From: Stemphylium vesicarium
Lineage: Eukaryota > Ascomycota > Dothideomycetes > Pleosporales > Pleosporaceae
DNA: 64,000 nt
NCBI GenBank assembly: GCA_004380135.1
Contig: QXCR01000018.1
Span: forward strand, 62,001-126,000
Reading direction: 5' to 3'
Below are positions 45,912-57,287 of this stretch, one piece after another. The position numbers were made by a program, and so were the translations under genes. The notes beneath the pieces were generated by a model, which worked only from the letters and a program-made list of their open reading frames with translations, searched no databases and was not told the DNA's origin. Position 1 is the stretch's first letter. Each line of letters begins with the position of its first letter.

Positions 45912-47255
45912 TCATGCCTTCTTTCTACTTTTACCTGACTTGCGCCTCCTCTCACCTCCATGGCCACCTCCACTGCTCTTTGTAGTTTCCTGGGACTGTG
46001 CTGGAGTGGCAGAGCTGGTTGCAACCGTGGCCAGGACCGGATCACTGTGAGCGCCTTGACTAACGCCAGCATTTGATACTCGTTGTAGTGGTATTGATGC
46101 GGGAGCGGGAGTAGGCGCGGGGACGCGGCGGGGTACTGACGCGTAGCTGGCTTCCGAAGGACCCGAGCTTACTCTGCGGGAGTACTGCGGTTGAGGCGAA
46201 GTCGGCGATGAGGAAGAAGATGCACTGAAGTTGTGATACTGATAAGGCTCTACGGGAAATGGAACCAGGCGTGACTGAATAGAGGATGATCTCGTACGGG
46301 ACCCAGGCAAGAGCTCGGCCTCATAGGCAGCTTGTCGAGATGACATCTCTCGACCCTGCCGTGGAGGCGTTGAAGGTCTGTAATCAACCACGGATTCCGG
46401 AAACGAGCCCAGCATATTCCTGGGTGAGGCATACTGTGAATGTGTTCCCATGTGATGACTGGTATCAGAAGCTGAGCGAGAAGCTGGACGCAGAGGCTCT
46501 TGTTCGCGAGCTAGAGGCCCCTCGTATGCATTGATAGGTGCATACACAGGTTGTCCGTCGGGGCCAGGTACAACGAACCCGGGTGGTGACGCATGACTCT
46601 CCGCTGTCGATTGGGTGGATGTACGTTTGTGGCTGCTGTGCTGCTTTTCCTTCTTAGACTTTGAGCCAAACAGTGAGCTTCGTTGTTGGTTCTTCTTCGA
46701 ACGTGAAGAGGACCCATGCTTTCCAGGCGTCTCATAGCTCATAATACTAGCGGCATCGTGGGGTAGTGAAGCACTGGTAGGGCGAGGCTGCGGCTCGGGA
46801 CGTACCGCAGATGCTCGTGCACCATAGAGCCGTGATTGATAGGCGTCGAGTTCTTCTGTACTAAGTGAAACATCTGTATTCCCTGCTGCTCTTGCTACTC
46901 TGATCTTGTCGAGAACCCGTCGGAAGAGTATTTCCTCGAATTGGGCCAAGTCAGTTGTCTCGCCCGCCCCGCCAAAGTACTCTTCATGATAGCCCCGATA
47001 TCCAGGCCCGTGCGTGGGTTCCTGTAAAGCTGATGCCCTCTTCTCCCATGCCCTAATATCCATATCATTAAAGTATAGTTCATCTGGATTAATGTTCCTC
47101 CCATTCAAAGCCGGTTGGAACGCCTGGTCTAGTATAACGCCGTCCTTTTCATCCTCGCTCCCCAATTCTTGAAACCTATGCACGTCGTCGCCCGCACCCT
47201 CGTAGTATCTCCCCACACCCGACGAGCCCCCTGGTGGTCTTCCCCAGTGGGGCAT
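45912..47255 (-). CDS. Disordered conserved fungal protein downstream of PRA1, function unknown
   Basis: A single exon of 447 residues from the first ATG. The N-terminal part has an acidic and aromatic segment (DDVHRFQELGSEDEKDGV, LYFNDMDIRAWEKRASAL) and a helical block EEILFRRVLDKIRVARAAG...STEELDAYQSRLYG at about residues 107-145. The rest is Ser/Pro/Arg-rich with a basic C-terminus (GERRRKSGKSRKKA). No known domain is seen. The start is only 26 nt after the PRA1 stop, and the frame remains open upstream of the ATG into the PRA1 coding end, so an upstream start or exon is possible. Conserved ascomycete status is my recollection, not a search result. Confidence 0.75.
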   Translation of the reverse strand: MPHWGRPPGGSSGVGRYYEGAGDDVHRFQELGSEDEKDGVILDQAFQPALNGRNINPDELYFNDMDIRAWEKRASALQEPTHGPGYRGYHEEYFGGAGETTDLAQFEEILFRRVLDKIRVARAAGNTDVSLSTEELDAYQSRLYGARASAVRPEPQPRPTSASLPHDAASIMSYETPGKHGSSSRSKKNQQRSSLFGSKSKKEKQHSSHKRTSTQSTAESHASPPGFVVPGPDGQPVYAPINAYEGPLAREQEPLRPASRSASDTSHHMGTHSQYASPRNMLGSFPESVVDYRPSTPPRQGREMSSRQAAYEAELLPGSRTRSSSIQSRLVPFPVEPYQYHNFSASSSSSPTSPQPQYSRRVSSGPSEASYASVPRRVPAPTPAPASIPLQRVSNAGVSQGAHSDPVLATVATSSATPAQSQETTKSSGGGHGGERRRKSGKSRKKA

Positions 47256-47281
47256 AGTGTAAGGAGTTCGCGGCCGACCAC

Positions 47282-47812
47282 CTAGACCGCCTCCTCGGAA
47301 AAAGCTGACTCGATGGGCTTATCCATGAACGCGGCATGGCCCACGACTGTAACACCGGTGGCTCCGATGAGCCAGAGAACGGTGCTGAAGGGCGAGGCCC
47401 AGAGACCGAGAGGGACTGCAATGACAAACAGCGTAGTGTATAGTTGAGAGGTAGTTGCGCGCCAGCTGCCGACCTCGAGATCGTTGCCCTCAAGCTTGCC
47501 GATACCAAACATGCCTCCGACGACCAAGAAGATGACAAAGAGCAGCATCAGGTTGGTGAGCAAGCTGTAGATGCTGAGCATGACGAAGACGGCGGCATAG
47601 TTGCTCGAGAAGTAGCCCAGGTTGTAGTTGACTCTGCTCTGGACTTCGCTAAAGTTGGCGGGCTTGGAAACACGCTTGAAGTCGAAGAACTCGCCGACGG
47701 GGCGCAGGTTCGCAAAGCGCGAGGAGACCGAGGTGGAGCGCAGACTGTCGAAGCGACCGCCCAGGTTCATCCTCGAGGTGAGCGCATCGATGGGGATGCT
47801 GAAGCGCGACAT
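47282..47812 (-). CDS. PRA1-family protein (prenylated Rab acceptor, Yip3-like)
   Basis: A single exon, 176 residues from the ATG at 47812 (MSRFSIPIDALTSRMNLG). An upstream in-frame ATG at 47929 would add 39 residues rich in Pro and Gln. Landmarks are FANLRPVGEFFDFKR, the helical VQSRVNYNLGYFSSNYAAVF, then paired hydrophobic hairpins (VMLSIYSLLTNLMLLFVIFLVVGG and LYTTLFVIAVPLGLWASP, read in pieces) and the polar tail ending FSEEAV. PRA1 proteins sit in Golgi/ER membranes and help release prenylated Rab GTPases from GDI. A tandem same-strand gene starts 26 nt after its stop. The shorter start was preferred because it matches the conserved beginning of the family. Confidence 0.9.
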   Translation of the reverse strand: MSRFSIPIDALTSRMNLGGRFDSLRSTSVSSRFANLRPVGEFFDFKRVSKPANFSEVQSRVNYNLGYFSSNYAAVFVMLSIYSLLTNLMLLFVIFLVVGGMFGIGKLEGNDLEVGSWRATTSQLYTTLFVIAVPLGLWASPFSTVLWLIGATGVTVVGHAAFMDKPIESAFSEEAV

Positions 47813-48553
47813 GACGGAAGATGTGTGGGGTGGGGGGTTTTGCGTGATGGTTGGTGGTGGTGTCGGTTGTCTTTGGTCGGGGGTAATGAGAGTCTGCTGC
47901 TGTTCTTCAAGATCTTTGGGCGAGGTCATGGTCAGCTGGTGATCGTATGGGGAGAGAGATGGAGGGCTGGAAATGTGTCCTCAGGGCAATAAGAGGCGGA
48001 GGAGGGCAATGGATGTAGCAAATGGCAGCCTTACGGGGTCGGAAAGAGTCGCGAGAGAATGAAGAAGGTGACGCGGCCGAAGTGAGCGTAGACTGGAGGG
48101 AGAGTGGTGTAGGAGGGAGGGTTGCGTGTCGCCTGTCGTATTGGAACTTTTGTTGGCGCCCCCCCTGCCGCGAATCCCGTGGTTCAGGGTCGCGCTGCCC
48201 TTAACCAAGCCACAGAGCGCTCCGTCTCAGCCCCCCTTAGCCGAGTCTCACATGCGAGGCGTTCATTGGAGGCCACCTGGAACTTTTGTAGTAAGATTCG
48301 AGCGAGTATACGGCAAAGGCAGTGAGGGCAGAATAGTCGCAGCACCGCCCGAGGAAAAGAGCCTTTTTATTTCCTCCAGCCAGCTACATACGTCTCTCTT
48401 TCAATACCGGTCAGAGAGTGATTGGGCCACGTTCCGTCTCTCCAGCGGGCTCAGCGCGCTACCGAACATCTGGCTGCACAAGCCTACTGCAGCCTCCCTA
48501 TCACTCGCAAGCAACTTTCCAGGCTCCTCCCCGGATCAACCGTCCACCCAACC
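47813..48553. other. Divergent promoter region of PRA1 and ERJ5
   Basis: Intergenic space between two divergent genes. The overlapping open frames are not supported. Confidence 0.55.
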
Positions 48554-49926
48554 ATGAGATCTCACGCGGTGCTTGCGCTGGTGCTCTGCATCTTTGCAAC
48601 ATTCGCAGCTGCCTGGACTAAAGAGGGTGCGTTATTTCTTCCAATTGCGCTCACAATAGAGTGCATGCCTCTGGCCACATATGCTCCTTCGTCACCAGGA
48701 TGCAGCCAGCGATACCCGCGACTTACTTGCTGAATACCTCCTACAGACCACGAAATCTTCCGCATCCGCGACGAGGTCGCCAAAGCAGAGGGCCAGAATG
48801 TCACCTTCTACGATCTCCTCGGCGTCAAGCCCAACGCGTCGCAAGACCAATTGACCAAGGCCTACCGCAAGAAGTCCAAGGACCTTCACCCCGACAAGGC
48901 TCGTCACTCGTTCATTTCCAACTACGCCAAGAAGAACCAGAAGAAGGGAAGCTCTGTCGGCAAGCAGCCGTCCAACAAGGAGATTGAGGCCCATGTGCAA
49001 AAGGTTACGGTCGCATACCAGCGGCTGTCTGTCGTTGCCAAGATGCTTCAGGGCGCCGAACGCGAGCGTTACGACCATTTCCTGAAAAACGGTTTCCCTG
49101 TGTGGAAGGGCTCTGGCTACTACTACGACCGCTTCCGCCCTGGTCTTGGTTCCGTCATCATCGGTCTTCTCCTCGTGTTCGGCGGAGGTTTCCACTACTT
49201 TGCCCTCACCATGGGCTGGAAGCGCCGCAGGGAGTTTGCCGAGAGGTACATTCGACAGGCACGCAAGACTGCCTGGGGTGATGAGAGTGGCCTCCAGGGT
49301 ATCCCTGGCGTCGACGACACTCCCGCTCCCGTCAACGCTCAGCAATTCGAGAACGACTCGCCCGAGGAAAACGAGACCCCTGACGAACAAGTCCCCAGGA
49401 ACCGTCGCGAGAGGCGCGCCATGGAGAAGGACGCCCGCAAGCCCAAGAAGGTCCAGGCTGTGAAGAAGGCCCGCAATGAAGGCATCAGCGAACCCATCGA
49501 GCCAGAGATCGTTTCCGGTCCCCAGGGAGCCAAGAGGCGCATCGTCGCTGAGAATGGCAAGATCCTAGTCGTTGACTCTGTCGGCAATGTCTTCCTGGAG
49601 CACGAGAGCGAGGATGGCCAAAAGGGCGAGTTCCTCATTGACGTAAGTATACCCCGATATATTAGAGAGTAGAACGCAGAACTAACAACAACCAGCCCAA
49701 TGAAGAACCCAAACCTACCATCTACGACACCCTTCTCTTCAAGCTTCCCAAGTTCGCCTACAACCAATCCGTCGGACGTGTTCTCGGAAAGAAGGAAATG
49801 ATCGATGAGCCTCTCCTCGACTCGTCCGATCTTCCTGAAGGTGAAGCTGCCATCCAGAACGCTACTGCGCCCAACCTTAACGGCGAGGCAAGGAAGCGCC
49901 GGGCCATTGCCAGGAAAGCAAGGTAA
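48554..49926 (+). CDS. ERJ5: ER-membrane J protein Erj5
   Basis: Three exons (48554-48626, 48747-49642, 49696-49926) give 399 residues. A signal peptide (MRSHAVLALVLCIFATFAAAW) leads to a lumenal J domain: FYDLLGVKPNASQDQLTKAYRKKSKDLHPDKA, with HPD. After an amphipathic link, one membrane span (LGSVIIGLLLVFGGGFHYFALTMG, read in pieces) precedes a long basic cytosolic tail (RRERRAMEKDARKPKKVQ) ending RRAIARKAR. This is the architecture of yeast Erj5, which assists Kar2/BiP in the ER. The first intron lies straight after the signal peptide and the last two introns are GT-AG. Confidence 0.92.
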
Positions 49927-51282
49927 AAAACTTACACATTCGACAATACACACATTGTTAGTATAGGTAAAAGTTTCGCATCTTTACTCTGGACTTGATA
50001 GACAAAAAGGAAATGGATAGCATGGAACCTTTTGCAGTCATGGCATGTACGATATTGAAATGGCAGAACAAGAGAATACCTTTCTGCGTTGGCACAAAGA
50101 TGTGTAGGAAGCTTCTTTTGTTTGATGTGCATGTCTTGGTACTCTCCCATTGTGAACCCATGCCCGTACTACGCACCTCTTTCCCCAGGTCTCGTTCTCT
50201 GATCCTTCTGCACTGTCCATGTGCAAGCAAATGATGGCTTGTCGCACTCTTACTGCAAAAAAGCCGATCTTGACGGCACACCACATCCGACAACTAGACG
50301 CTTTAGGGTGCAGCGGATAAATCCACCAACATACCTAGCTAACCTAGCTACATAAAATCCAGGTTAGTCAAGTAAGACCAGATAACGTACCAAGCAAGAA
50401 AGCTGGTATCACGACGTCATCTTACATGCGTTTTGGCGGAGATGGACGCAGCGCAGCGCAGCGCGGTGCTACTAGAACTAAAGACTTGCATGCAGGGTGT
50501 TGCTAAGGTTACCTTGAACTCTATCTTTCTCTCACTTCCCTCCGTCTCACCTTACTCAACCACGCCGCGTGCAGACTCGACACATTGTTCATTTATTTGT
50601 GATTTTGGTTTCATTAAGAGGTATGGTGTTTACATGAATCTCGGCGCAGATGTTTGAATAAAGAGAAAGAGAAGAGTGAAGGAATGCTAATGTGTGGTAC
50701 ACTGCATCCCGCTCGTATACCTTGGTAACGCCGTTGAACCCTAGTATTTCATGAAGGATTAAAGAGAAAAGGAGAGATAAGAAGGATGGGTGGGGTAATA
50801 AAAGATGGTAAGGACCTGGGGCGCAGAAGGTGTCGGCCCCCCTCCCAACGGACAACAGCAGCAGCAAGCAAGCAAGCAAGTAGGTCTTGTACGACCGAAC
50901 ATTCAACGCAAAAAACATACGTTGAATCATGCAGGGACTGCAACGAGGACAGGTATCACAAAAGCAAGGGCGAAACAGCAAAAAACAACAAACAGCGCAT
51001 GTAATGCAAAAACCGACGACGGTAAGCGACAAACATCTCACATAGTGGCCTCTTTCCTTCTTCCCAGACTTTCTCCTTCTCTCTCTTTCTTGCTTTCTTT
51101 CTTTCTCTTCAGACGCGATAATAGTCTTCCACGGCCCACGCATTCCGTATCGTGTATACGACTTTGGGCCGCTCAACGACGCTTGTCAAACACGAACAAC
51201 GATACACGTTCGACCGTGTTATCCCGCGCCCACTCTCAACGCTCACGGCGTGCTGCGTCGCAAGATTCTGTTTTCGACTCGA
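49927..51282. other. Convergent intergenic region with short repeats
   Basis: Includes an AGCGC-type triple at 50448-50465, tandem AGCTAACCTAGCTA at about 50333-50352, GCAA repeats at 50864-50881 and a CT-rich tract at 51055-51115 (minus-strand leader and low complexity). No gene recognised. Confidence 0.55.
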
Positions 51283-52452
51283 CTAGAATCGTTCCCTGCC
51301 GCCATTGCCATGGTTTTCGAACAAGTCCTCCAAGTAGCCGCTCGGTGTGCGACCGCCAGGAACATTTGTGCCGCCGGGGACGTTGAGCGACAACTGGCTA
51401 ACATTGTTGCCTTCGCCGTAGACGCCGCTTCTTGTGTTGCCTGGTGTGCCGAGGGTGGCAATGCTGTTGCGGTTGTACACGGAGAGGCCGTCTCGTGATG
51501 GCGGTGCGCGCGGGTATCCTCCGCGGGAAGGTGGCAGGGACGGCGACTCTGGCGGCGAGACACCGGATCTTGTGCTGAAGCGGTTTCCGGGTGTGGACAG
51601 AGAAAGTGCGGATAGGTTGTTAGGGTTCTGGCCGCCAACGTACATTTGCGGTGATCCCGAGGCGGGTGCTGCGTTGCCAGAAGCGTAGTATCCGGCGGGA
51701 AGGTAGGTGGAAGAGCGGGCTGCTACTGACTCCCGCATACCCGCGGCACCACCGGCGGTCGGAGAGAAGAACAGAGATGTCTGTGACTTTTGAGCTGCGT
51801 TGTTGGCGCCCGAGGCATTCTTGGTAGACTTGCCAATGGGTGCGGCGCTCAAATGGTCTAGGGACATGGTGGAGTTTGCCCCCACCACGTTGTACATCCC
51901 CCGCTTGTTTCCAGGCATGGCTGACATGGATTTGACATCAGCCATACTTTGGGCCATGGCCGCACGCTTGACGGAACGGTGCAGCGACCATGCAACGAGA
52001 CCACGCCATACCATCAACGCCGCACCGAAGAAGGCGAGGATTGCACCAACACAGATGAAGACGGTTCCATCTGGGAGGTCCGACTTTTGCATAAAGTCAG
52101 CACCGGATGTGTCTGGGACTTTCTGGTCAGGTATGCCAACACCAGCTATTGTTGGGGCTCCTGCGAGGTTGAAGACACTTGTAGATGCAGTCTCGGCAGC
52201 CGTCGTTGTCGCAGCCTCGGTGGTGCCGGATTCGGCGGCATCAGTTGTTTGCGGCTCGTCGGTTGCTGTCGCTGTAGCCTGTGTGGTTTCTGTGACATCG
52301 GTTTCCTGCGCGGTCGTTTCCGCTGCAGTTGTTGCTGCCGCCTCGCCATTTGGCTGCGACGCTGTCGCTAGGTCGGGCGCATTTTCAATCTGAGCAAGTA
52401 CGGTTGGGGCTACTACAAGCAGTAGGCCCACGATGCCTGCTGACGGACGCAT
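51283..52452 (-). CDS. Csi2-like single-pass membrane protein
   Basis: A single exon of 389 residues from the ATG at 52452; an upstream ATG at 52500 adds 16 residues before the signal peptide and is unlikely. MRPSAGIVGLLLVVAPTVLA is a signal peptide. A Ser/Thr/Ala/Glu-rich ectodomain follows (TTAAETTAQETDVTETTQ), then one span in LPDGTVFICVGAILAFFGAALMVW, and a cytosolic domain beginning LVAWSLHRSVKRAAM. The tail is Ser/Pro/Asn-rich with repeated short motifs (STPGNRFSTR, LGTPGNTR). This layout resembles Csi2, a yeast protein linked to chitin synthesis; some fungal genomes use that name. Role is inferred. The Ser/Thr ectodomain would be O-mannosylated. Confidence 0.8.
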   Translation of the reverse strand: MRPSAGIVGLLLVVAPTVLAQIENAPDLATASQPNGEAAATTAAETTAQETDVTETTQATATATDEPQTTDAAESGTTEAATTTAAETASTSVFNLAGAPTIAGVGIPDQKVPDTSGADFMQKSDLPDGTVFICVGAILAFFGAALMVWRGLVAWSLHRSVKRAAMAQSMADVKSMSAMPGNKRGMYNVVGANSTMSLDHLSAAPIGKSTKNASGANNAAQKSQTSLFFSPTAGGAAGMRESVAARSSTYLPAGYYASGNAAPASGSPQMYVGGQNPNNLSALSLSTPGNRFSTRSGVSPPESPSLPPSRGGYPRAPPSRDGLSVYNRNSIATLGTPGNTRSGVYGEGNNVSQLSLNVPGGTNVPGGRTPSGYLEDLFENHGNGGRERF

Positions 52453-53332
52453 CTCGGACTGCGGTGTAGAACGTGCGATGGGGAAGATTTGCCGCTGCAA
52501 TGGGCTCGGAAGGGTTCAGGAGACCCTGCGGATCAGTAGGCGCCGCTGTCGAACAGCAGCGTTTCGGGAGCCGGTGGTTGCAAAGTCAAAAAGAAAAGCA
52601 GGCACTCGAGCCGCAGGTGATATCGATAGGATGGAGAAGCGCCGAAACGAGTGACGGGGAACACAAGGAGAAGACTGTGAGCAGGTTGCTGGCAGAGTGG
52701 GTTGAATACGGGGTGACAAGGGGCGGAGTCGAAAGGGACCCGCATGGGCAGCGCGCAAGTCTGAGCGCCTGGTTCGCGTGATGTTTGAGCGTAGACTAAC
52801 GATCGGATTGCAAAGCGGTAATAATTGGACCCTTTTCAATACAATTTCGTAGCGTAATTTGACATTAACTGCGTTCAAATTCTTTGCTGCGTTGCACTGT
52901 GTTGACGTCGTCTACACTCGTTGCTGGCTCAGGGATGCGCGAGGAAAAACAACGTATGCAGGGCAACGTTGACATCTGGCCCCAGGAGCCAGGAACGTTG
53001 CTGCTATTCTGGGACCTGCGCGACTTCCTGCCTAAGCCCGGTTCTAGGGCTTAGTGTCGTATTGTATTGAGAAATACGATACGTAGCCATCATTGGATGC
53101 TGTTCCGATGATTCCGAGCCTTTCCGACAGCTCGAGATCTTGGCATCAAAAAGCTGGGAAGCGCGCTAGCACCTGCTGCTGCGAACACCACCATACCTCA
53201 CTCCGCGTACCAGCCAGCCCGTGCGGACCGAGACCTTGCGGCTCCTTAGAAAACCTCATCGGATACAATCCAGTACTACGCTCGGGTTACTCTCTTCCAC
53301 GTAGCAAAAGCGCATCTTTACTCGGCGCAATC
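52453..53332. other. Divergent promoter region of CSI2-like gene and FCF1
   Basis: About 880 nt between divergent genes; no RNA gene, repeat or supported frame. Confidence 0.55.
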
Positions 53333-54096
53333 ATGGGTGTCGCAAAGAGGACTCGCAAGTTTGCGCTTACCAAAAGGATCGTTGGTAAGTCTACTGCAAC
53401 TCTCTAGAAGAAGCTCATCGCTAATCTACTTTCTAGGTCAACGCGATGCAAGACTGTATGCGGCCACGCGCCCCGCCACCCCTCCCCTACAGCCAGACTG
53501 ACCCGCCACACCAGGAAGAAGAACCAAATGGCCGGCGAAATAGAAGCCAAGAAAAAAGAAGAAGAATCGAAAGCAAAGCGAGAAATGTACCTCCTCTCCT
53601 CCAAACTCATCCTCGCCAAAGAAAACCATAGCTAACCAACCCATCCAGCCCCCAAGTCTCCTCCGCCCTCTTCTTCCAAGCCAACACCGCCCTCGGGCCC
53701 CCCTACTCCGTCCTCGTCGACACAAACTTCCTCTCACACACGGTGCACGGCAAGCTTGAGCTGGACAAAGCGCTCATGGACCTCCTCTATGCCAAAGCTA
53801 CGCCCATAATCACCTCGTGCGTCATGGCCGAGCTGGAAAAACTCGGCCCCAAATACCGCATCGCCCTGCGCATTGCCCGCGACGAGCGCTGGCAGCGCCT
53901 CAAGTGCGACCACAAGGGTACCTATGCTGACGACTGCATTGTCGATCGCGTCCAGAAACATCGCATTTATCTGGTTGCCACCAACGATCGCGATCTTAAG
54001 AGGCGTATTCGGAAGATTCCTGGTGTCCCAATTGTTAGTGTGGCGAAGGGCAAGTATGTTATTGAGAGGTTGCCTGATGTGCCGGATAGTCATTGA
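53333..54096 (+). CDS. FCF1: Fcf1, PIN-domain rRNA-processing protein
   Basis: Four exons (53333-53384, 53437-53455, 53515-53586, 53649-54096; the second is 19 nt) give 196 residues. MGVAKRTRKFALTKRI and QRDARLKKNQ make the basic N-terminus; a charged linker follows, then IPQVSSALFFQANTALGPPYSVLVDTNF and the PIN fold with acidic residues in VDTNFL, VMAELEKLG, TYADDCIVDRV and ATNDRDLKRRIRKIPGVP. Fcf1/Utp24 is the nucleolar endonuclease of the small-subunit processome, cutting pre-rRNA at A1 and A2. Length agrees with yeast (about 190). The start ATG is next to the basic block shared by all members. Confidence 0.95.
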
Positions 54097-54691
54097 TTTG
54101 AATCGGGTTGGGATGTGAGATGGGGGATCTTCTAGGGCAAATTGTGGTTATATGCATAGCGCCAGGCGTTTTTTTTTTTGGGAGTGAAAATTTGGGGTTT
54201 TTGGTAGTATGACTATGCAGCTAGGCTGATCAAGATGGAGGACGCGATGGATTTTGTCAAGAGGATGAAATCTACTCGGGTAGTACGTTTCTTGTCTATT
54301 CACGTGAGAGCACTCATGGTCTACATTGACCTCAACGATACGATAGACAAACAACACCAACAGCCTGTTTGCACGCGTGGACAAGAATGACAATTTTATG
54401 TTGAATAATGATGATATTGGGACTTATCAGGATGCGAGTACCCACCCAACATTCAAGATACGAACGATCAACATAAACGCTCCACACGGGCAAATGCCTG
54501 CTCATGCTTCCTACCTATCCAAGCCCAAAAGCTTCTATCCACCACATGCGAAGAGTCTATAGGCCAATGCCCTTGTGCAAATGCAACAGAACCCGCTCAA
54601 CAATGCCAAACGCTCCAAATCAAAAGAAAGACGGAGAGAAAAGGAGAAGAAGAAAAAGAGAAAGAAGAGGAATAGAACCTAGACACACCGC
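54097..54691. other. Convergent 3' region of FCF1 and the Izh gene
   Basis: Non-coding space between converging genes; a T-run at 54171-54179. Nothing else recognised. Confidence 0.6.
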
Positions 54692-56276
54692 CTAGTACAC
54701 AGAGCAATTCGACTGAGCGCGAGTAAGTGCCTGGGTGAACATGGTCTGCATGGCCATGTAGTGGAAGATGATACCGCCCAGTACAGCGACATGCCAGATG
54801 TTGTGCGAGCAGCCCACGTAATCGAAGAAGCCGGGGAAGAAGCGCTCCGGTGTCTTGCTGGCGTATAGACAAGCTCCGGTGACGTATACAAGCAGACTCT
54901 TTGTGACAGGGGCGTAGAAGTACTGTGCCCATTCCACACCGCGTGTGTATGCGAGTTGGCCAAAGGGGAGGAAGCCTGTAAGGGCGAGGGAGCAGTAGAA
55001 GACGACGCGGAGCCAGGCCATGTCGGCGCGGTTGAAGGTTGGGTGCCAGGGTAGGATGACACCGCCGATGCCAAGGAATGCTGTTATGCACATGTACGAC
55101 CAGCGGGAGACGGGCTCGCAGTAGAAGGCTGCGTATTCGGTTGTCATGATGGAGGCGGCGACGAGGAGCGAGATGCCCGTGTAGTCTACGCAAGCGAAGC
55201 GCTCGAGCAGTGTTTGGTGGGAGATACTGTTCATGGTATGCCAGATGGTGGAGCAGGCTAGGCACTTGCATGCAGCGAAGAAGAAGACTGCTGCTATAAA
55301 GATGTCGGCTTTGGTCGACATGCTGAAGTTGTTGCTGGAGGGATAAAAGTAAAAGGCAATAGCGAGCACCATGACGAAACCAAGCAGATGAGTCCAGATG
55401 TTGATGAGCTCGTTGTGAAGGCCGAAGATGGATCGGACGCATGCCCACTTGCCCTCCTGGAATCGGTAGCCTTTGAGAATGTGCGGGTTGACTCGCCATG
55501 GCTCGGGAAGGTCTTCGTAGTGTATGAGTCCATGTGCTTTGGCTCGCTCAAGGGCTCTTTGTACGGCGTGCTCGACTCGGATTTCGATGGTTTCGCGCGC
55601 CCTTCTTGCCTTGTCCAGACCTCCATCTACAACTCCCTTTGCAATCTCAATTCCCTCGTCCATTTTTCTTCGACCTCCCTCGTAGAATTCATGCGCATAG
55701 GTACCGATGGAACCGTCTCGTATAGCGTATGCGCGCGTCTCGAACTCAGTCAGGTAGTTGTCCATGAGTACTATGCCCTCTAGCACCTTCTCGCCCAGAG
55801 TCTCTTTCCGCTCCATCGCATCCGTGTACCGTCCCTCTAGCGTCTCGACAAAGACAGAAGCCTGTCGCCGTCCTGCTTCGATTGCGCCATCGGATATCTT
55901 GGAGCACGATTCGCGAACGGCGAGCAGTGTGTTGTATGCGTATTCGACACCGGCATCGTACTTGAGGTGGCCATAGTCCTCCAGAAAATCGAGGCGACAG
56001 TTGAGTTCAGTCAGAAAGTTGCGAAGCTAGCAGTTGTTGTTGTTAGCAGCCTAGCCAAAAAGTGATTTGGCATATGCAGGGCGTACAACATACCAAAAGT
56101 TGAAAGTTCTCTGCTTCCTGCATGCATGGGCGCGTGTGCCACGAGTGACGTCTTTGGCGTTCGCTAGGGCGCTGGGTAGCGAAAGTGCCATAGCCTCGGT
56201 AGGTGGGCTGGATGGGCTCTTCTTGTGAAGTCATGATGGCGGTACTGACGCCAACACTCGAGTTGGAGCGCGGCAT
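54692..56276 (-). CDS. Izh/PAQR (adiponectin-receptor-like, hemolysin III family) membrane protein
   Basis: Two exons (56276-56094 and 56026-54692, 67-nt intron) give about 505 residues. The first 260 residues are charged and mostly helical (for example LRNFLTELNCRLDFLEDYG, VEHAVQRALERAKAHGL). Seven membrane spans follow with the PAQR signatures: EPWRVNPHILKGYRF, HNELINIWTHLLG, STIWHTMNSIS with the zinc-type His, DYTGISLLVAAS and the late SHNIWHVAVLGGIIFHY with the remaining His residues. The long N-terminus resembles the Izh3 subgroup. Yeast Izh proteins affect sterol and zinc homeostasis; the enzymatic activity is not certain. Three upstream in-frame ATGs exist (56306, 56285, 56276); 56276 was chosen, 56306 is possible. 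Confidence 0.9.
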
Positions 56277-57287
56277 GAGGGGCATCGATATATAAGTCGG
56301 GCGCAAAGCTGCGCGGGGTTGCGTTCGAGGCGTGGCGATGTCTTTGGTTTGGTGCGTCCAGTCGATAACGGACCCAGACTACGAGGCTTCTGTAAGGCAC
56401 GGGGAGGTGAGGCGATTGGCTGGCCTGCGCATGTGCTCAGGGAATCTCTCTGGCTGGGTGACCTCCTCTTCTTGTGGTGTTGGGAGCAACAATTAGTGAC
56501 GATGTGGGTCTTTTTCTCCGCCTATCGGGGCAGCTAAGAACGGGCGTGGCTGCCGAAAGGGTCAAGGATTGGACAACACAGTACTGGCGCGGCGGATAGT
56601 GTCTAGTCGATAGGAGAGGAATATGTACAGAGCGCGTGAGAGAACAGGAGAGGGAAAGAGATTAAGAGACTGGGCACCACGCGACTTGGCCGTGAATTGG
56701 CGCCCGTCATGCCGTTGCCGCGGTCAATTCACGGTGCGCTGCAGGCGTAGTCGGACCCTTGTTGTGAGTTGCGGCTCTTTGTAGGGCTGGAGCGATTTCG
56801 CCATCGAGGAAATGGTCGGCAGATCGGGTTTTAAAATTCTTCCCCGTCTTTGTGCATGCAAATGCTGCCAATCTTTGCTCCAAAACTGACGAGAATGGAG
56901 ACTGACAGCTCGTCTTGCTCCGGCTAACAGCGAAGCTGCTGCCAAAATCGGCAGGTGCGCATACCCGTGGCTGAACCCAGCCTCGGACTGCAGCCACACG
57001 TGGCTAGTCTCGTCATTGCATGTGCCGTCATCCGGAGAACGGTGGCTACGAGTCGCCGATGCGCAATATTCCTGTTTATCAGCATAGAAGGATTGTACTC
57101 TCAGATGGTGTGTTCTGTACCTCCCGGGCTTGCTCGAAGATGTGTTCAGGTGCTGCCCGAATAGAGGTTGTAGCTCCCATGTGCTAGCGCCAGGGTCTCA
57201 CGTTGGGGCAATTGCAACCTAACGCTCACCATCTTGAAATTTTCTGCTGTGCTTTTGACAAACAAACAACAACACAAATCTTTCAAG
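56277..57287. other. Divergent promoter region of Izh and MRI1 genes
   Basis: Frames on the minus strand at 56707-56999 are short and unlike known proteins. An in-frame TTG/ATG-poor leader precedes the MRI1 start. Nothing else recognised. Confidence 0.5.

Noticed and set aside
50333..50352. Tandem AGCTAACCTAGCTA-like repeat
   Set aside because: Too short to be a CRISPR array, telomere or satellite; ordinary short repeat.
54597..55499. 300-residue minus-strand open frame overlapping the Izh gene
   Set aside because: Shadow frame of the PAQR coding sequence, with His/Arg/Leu-rich artefact composition.
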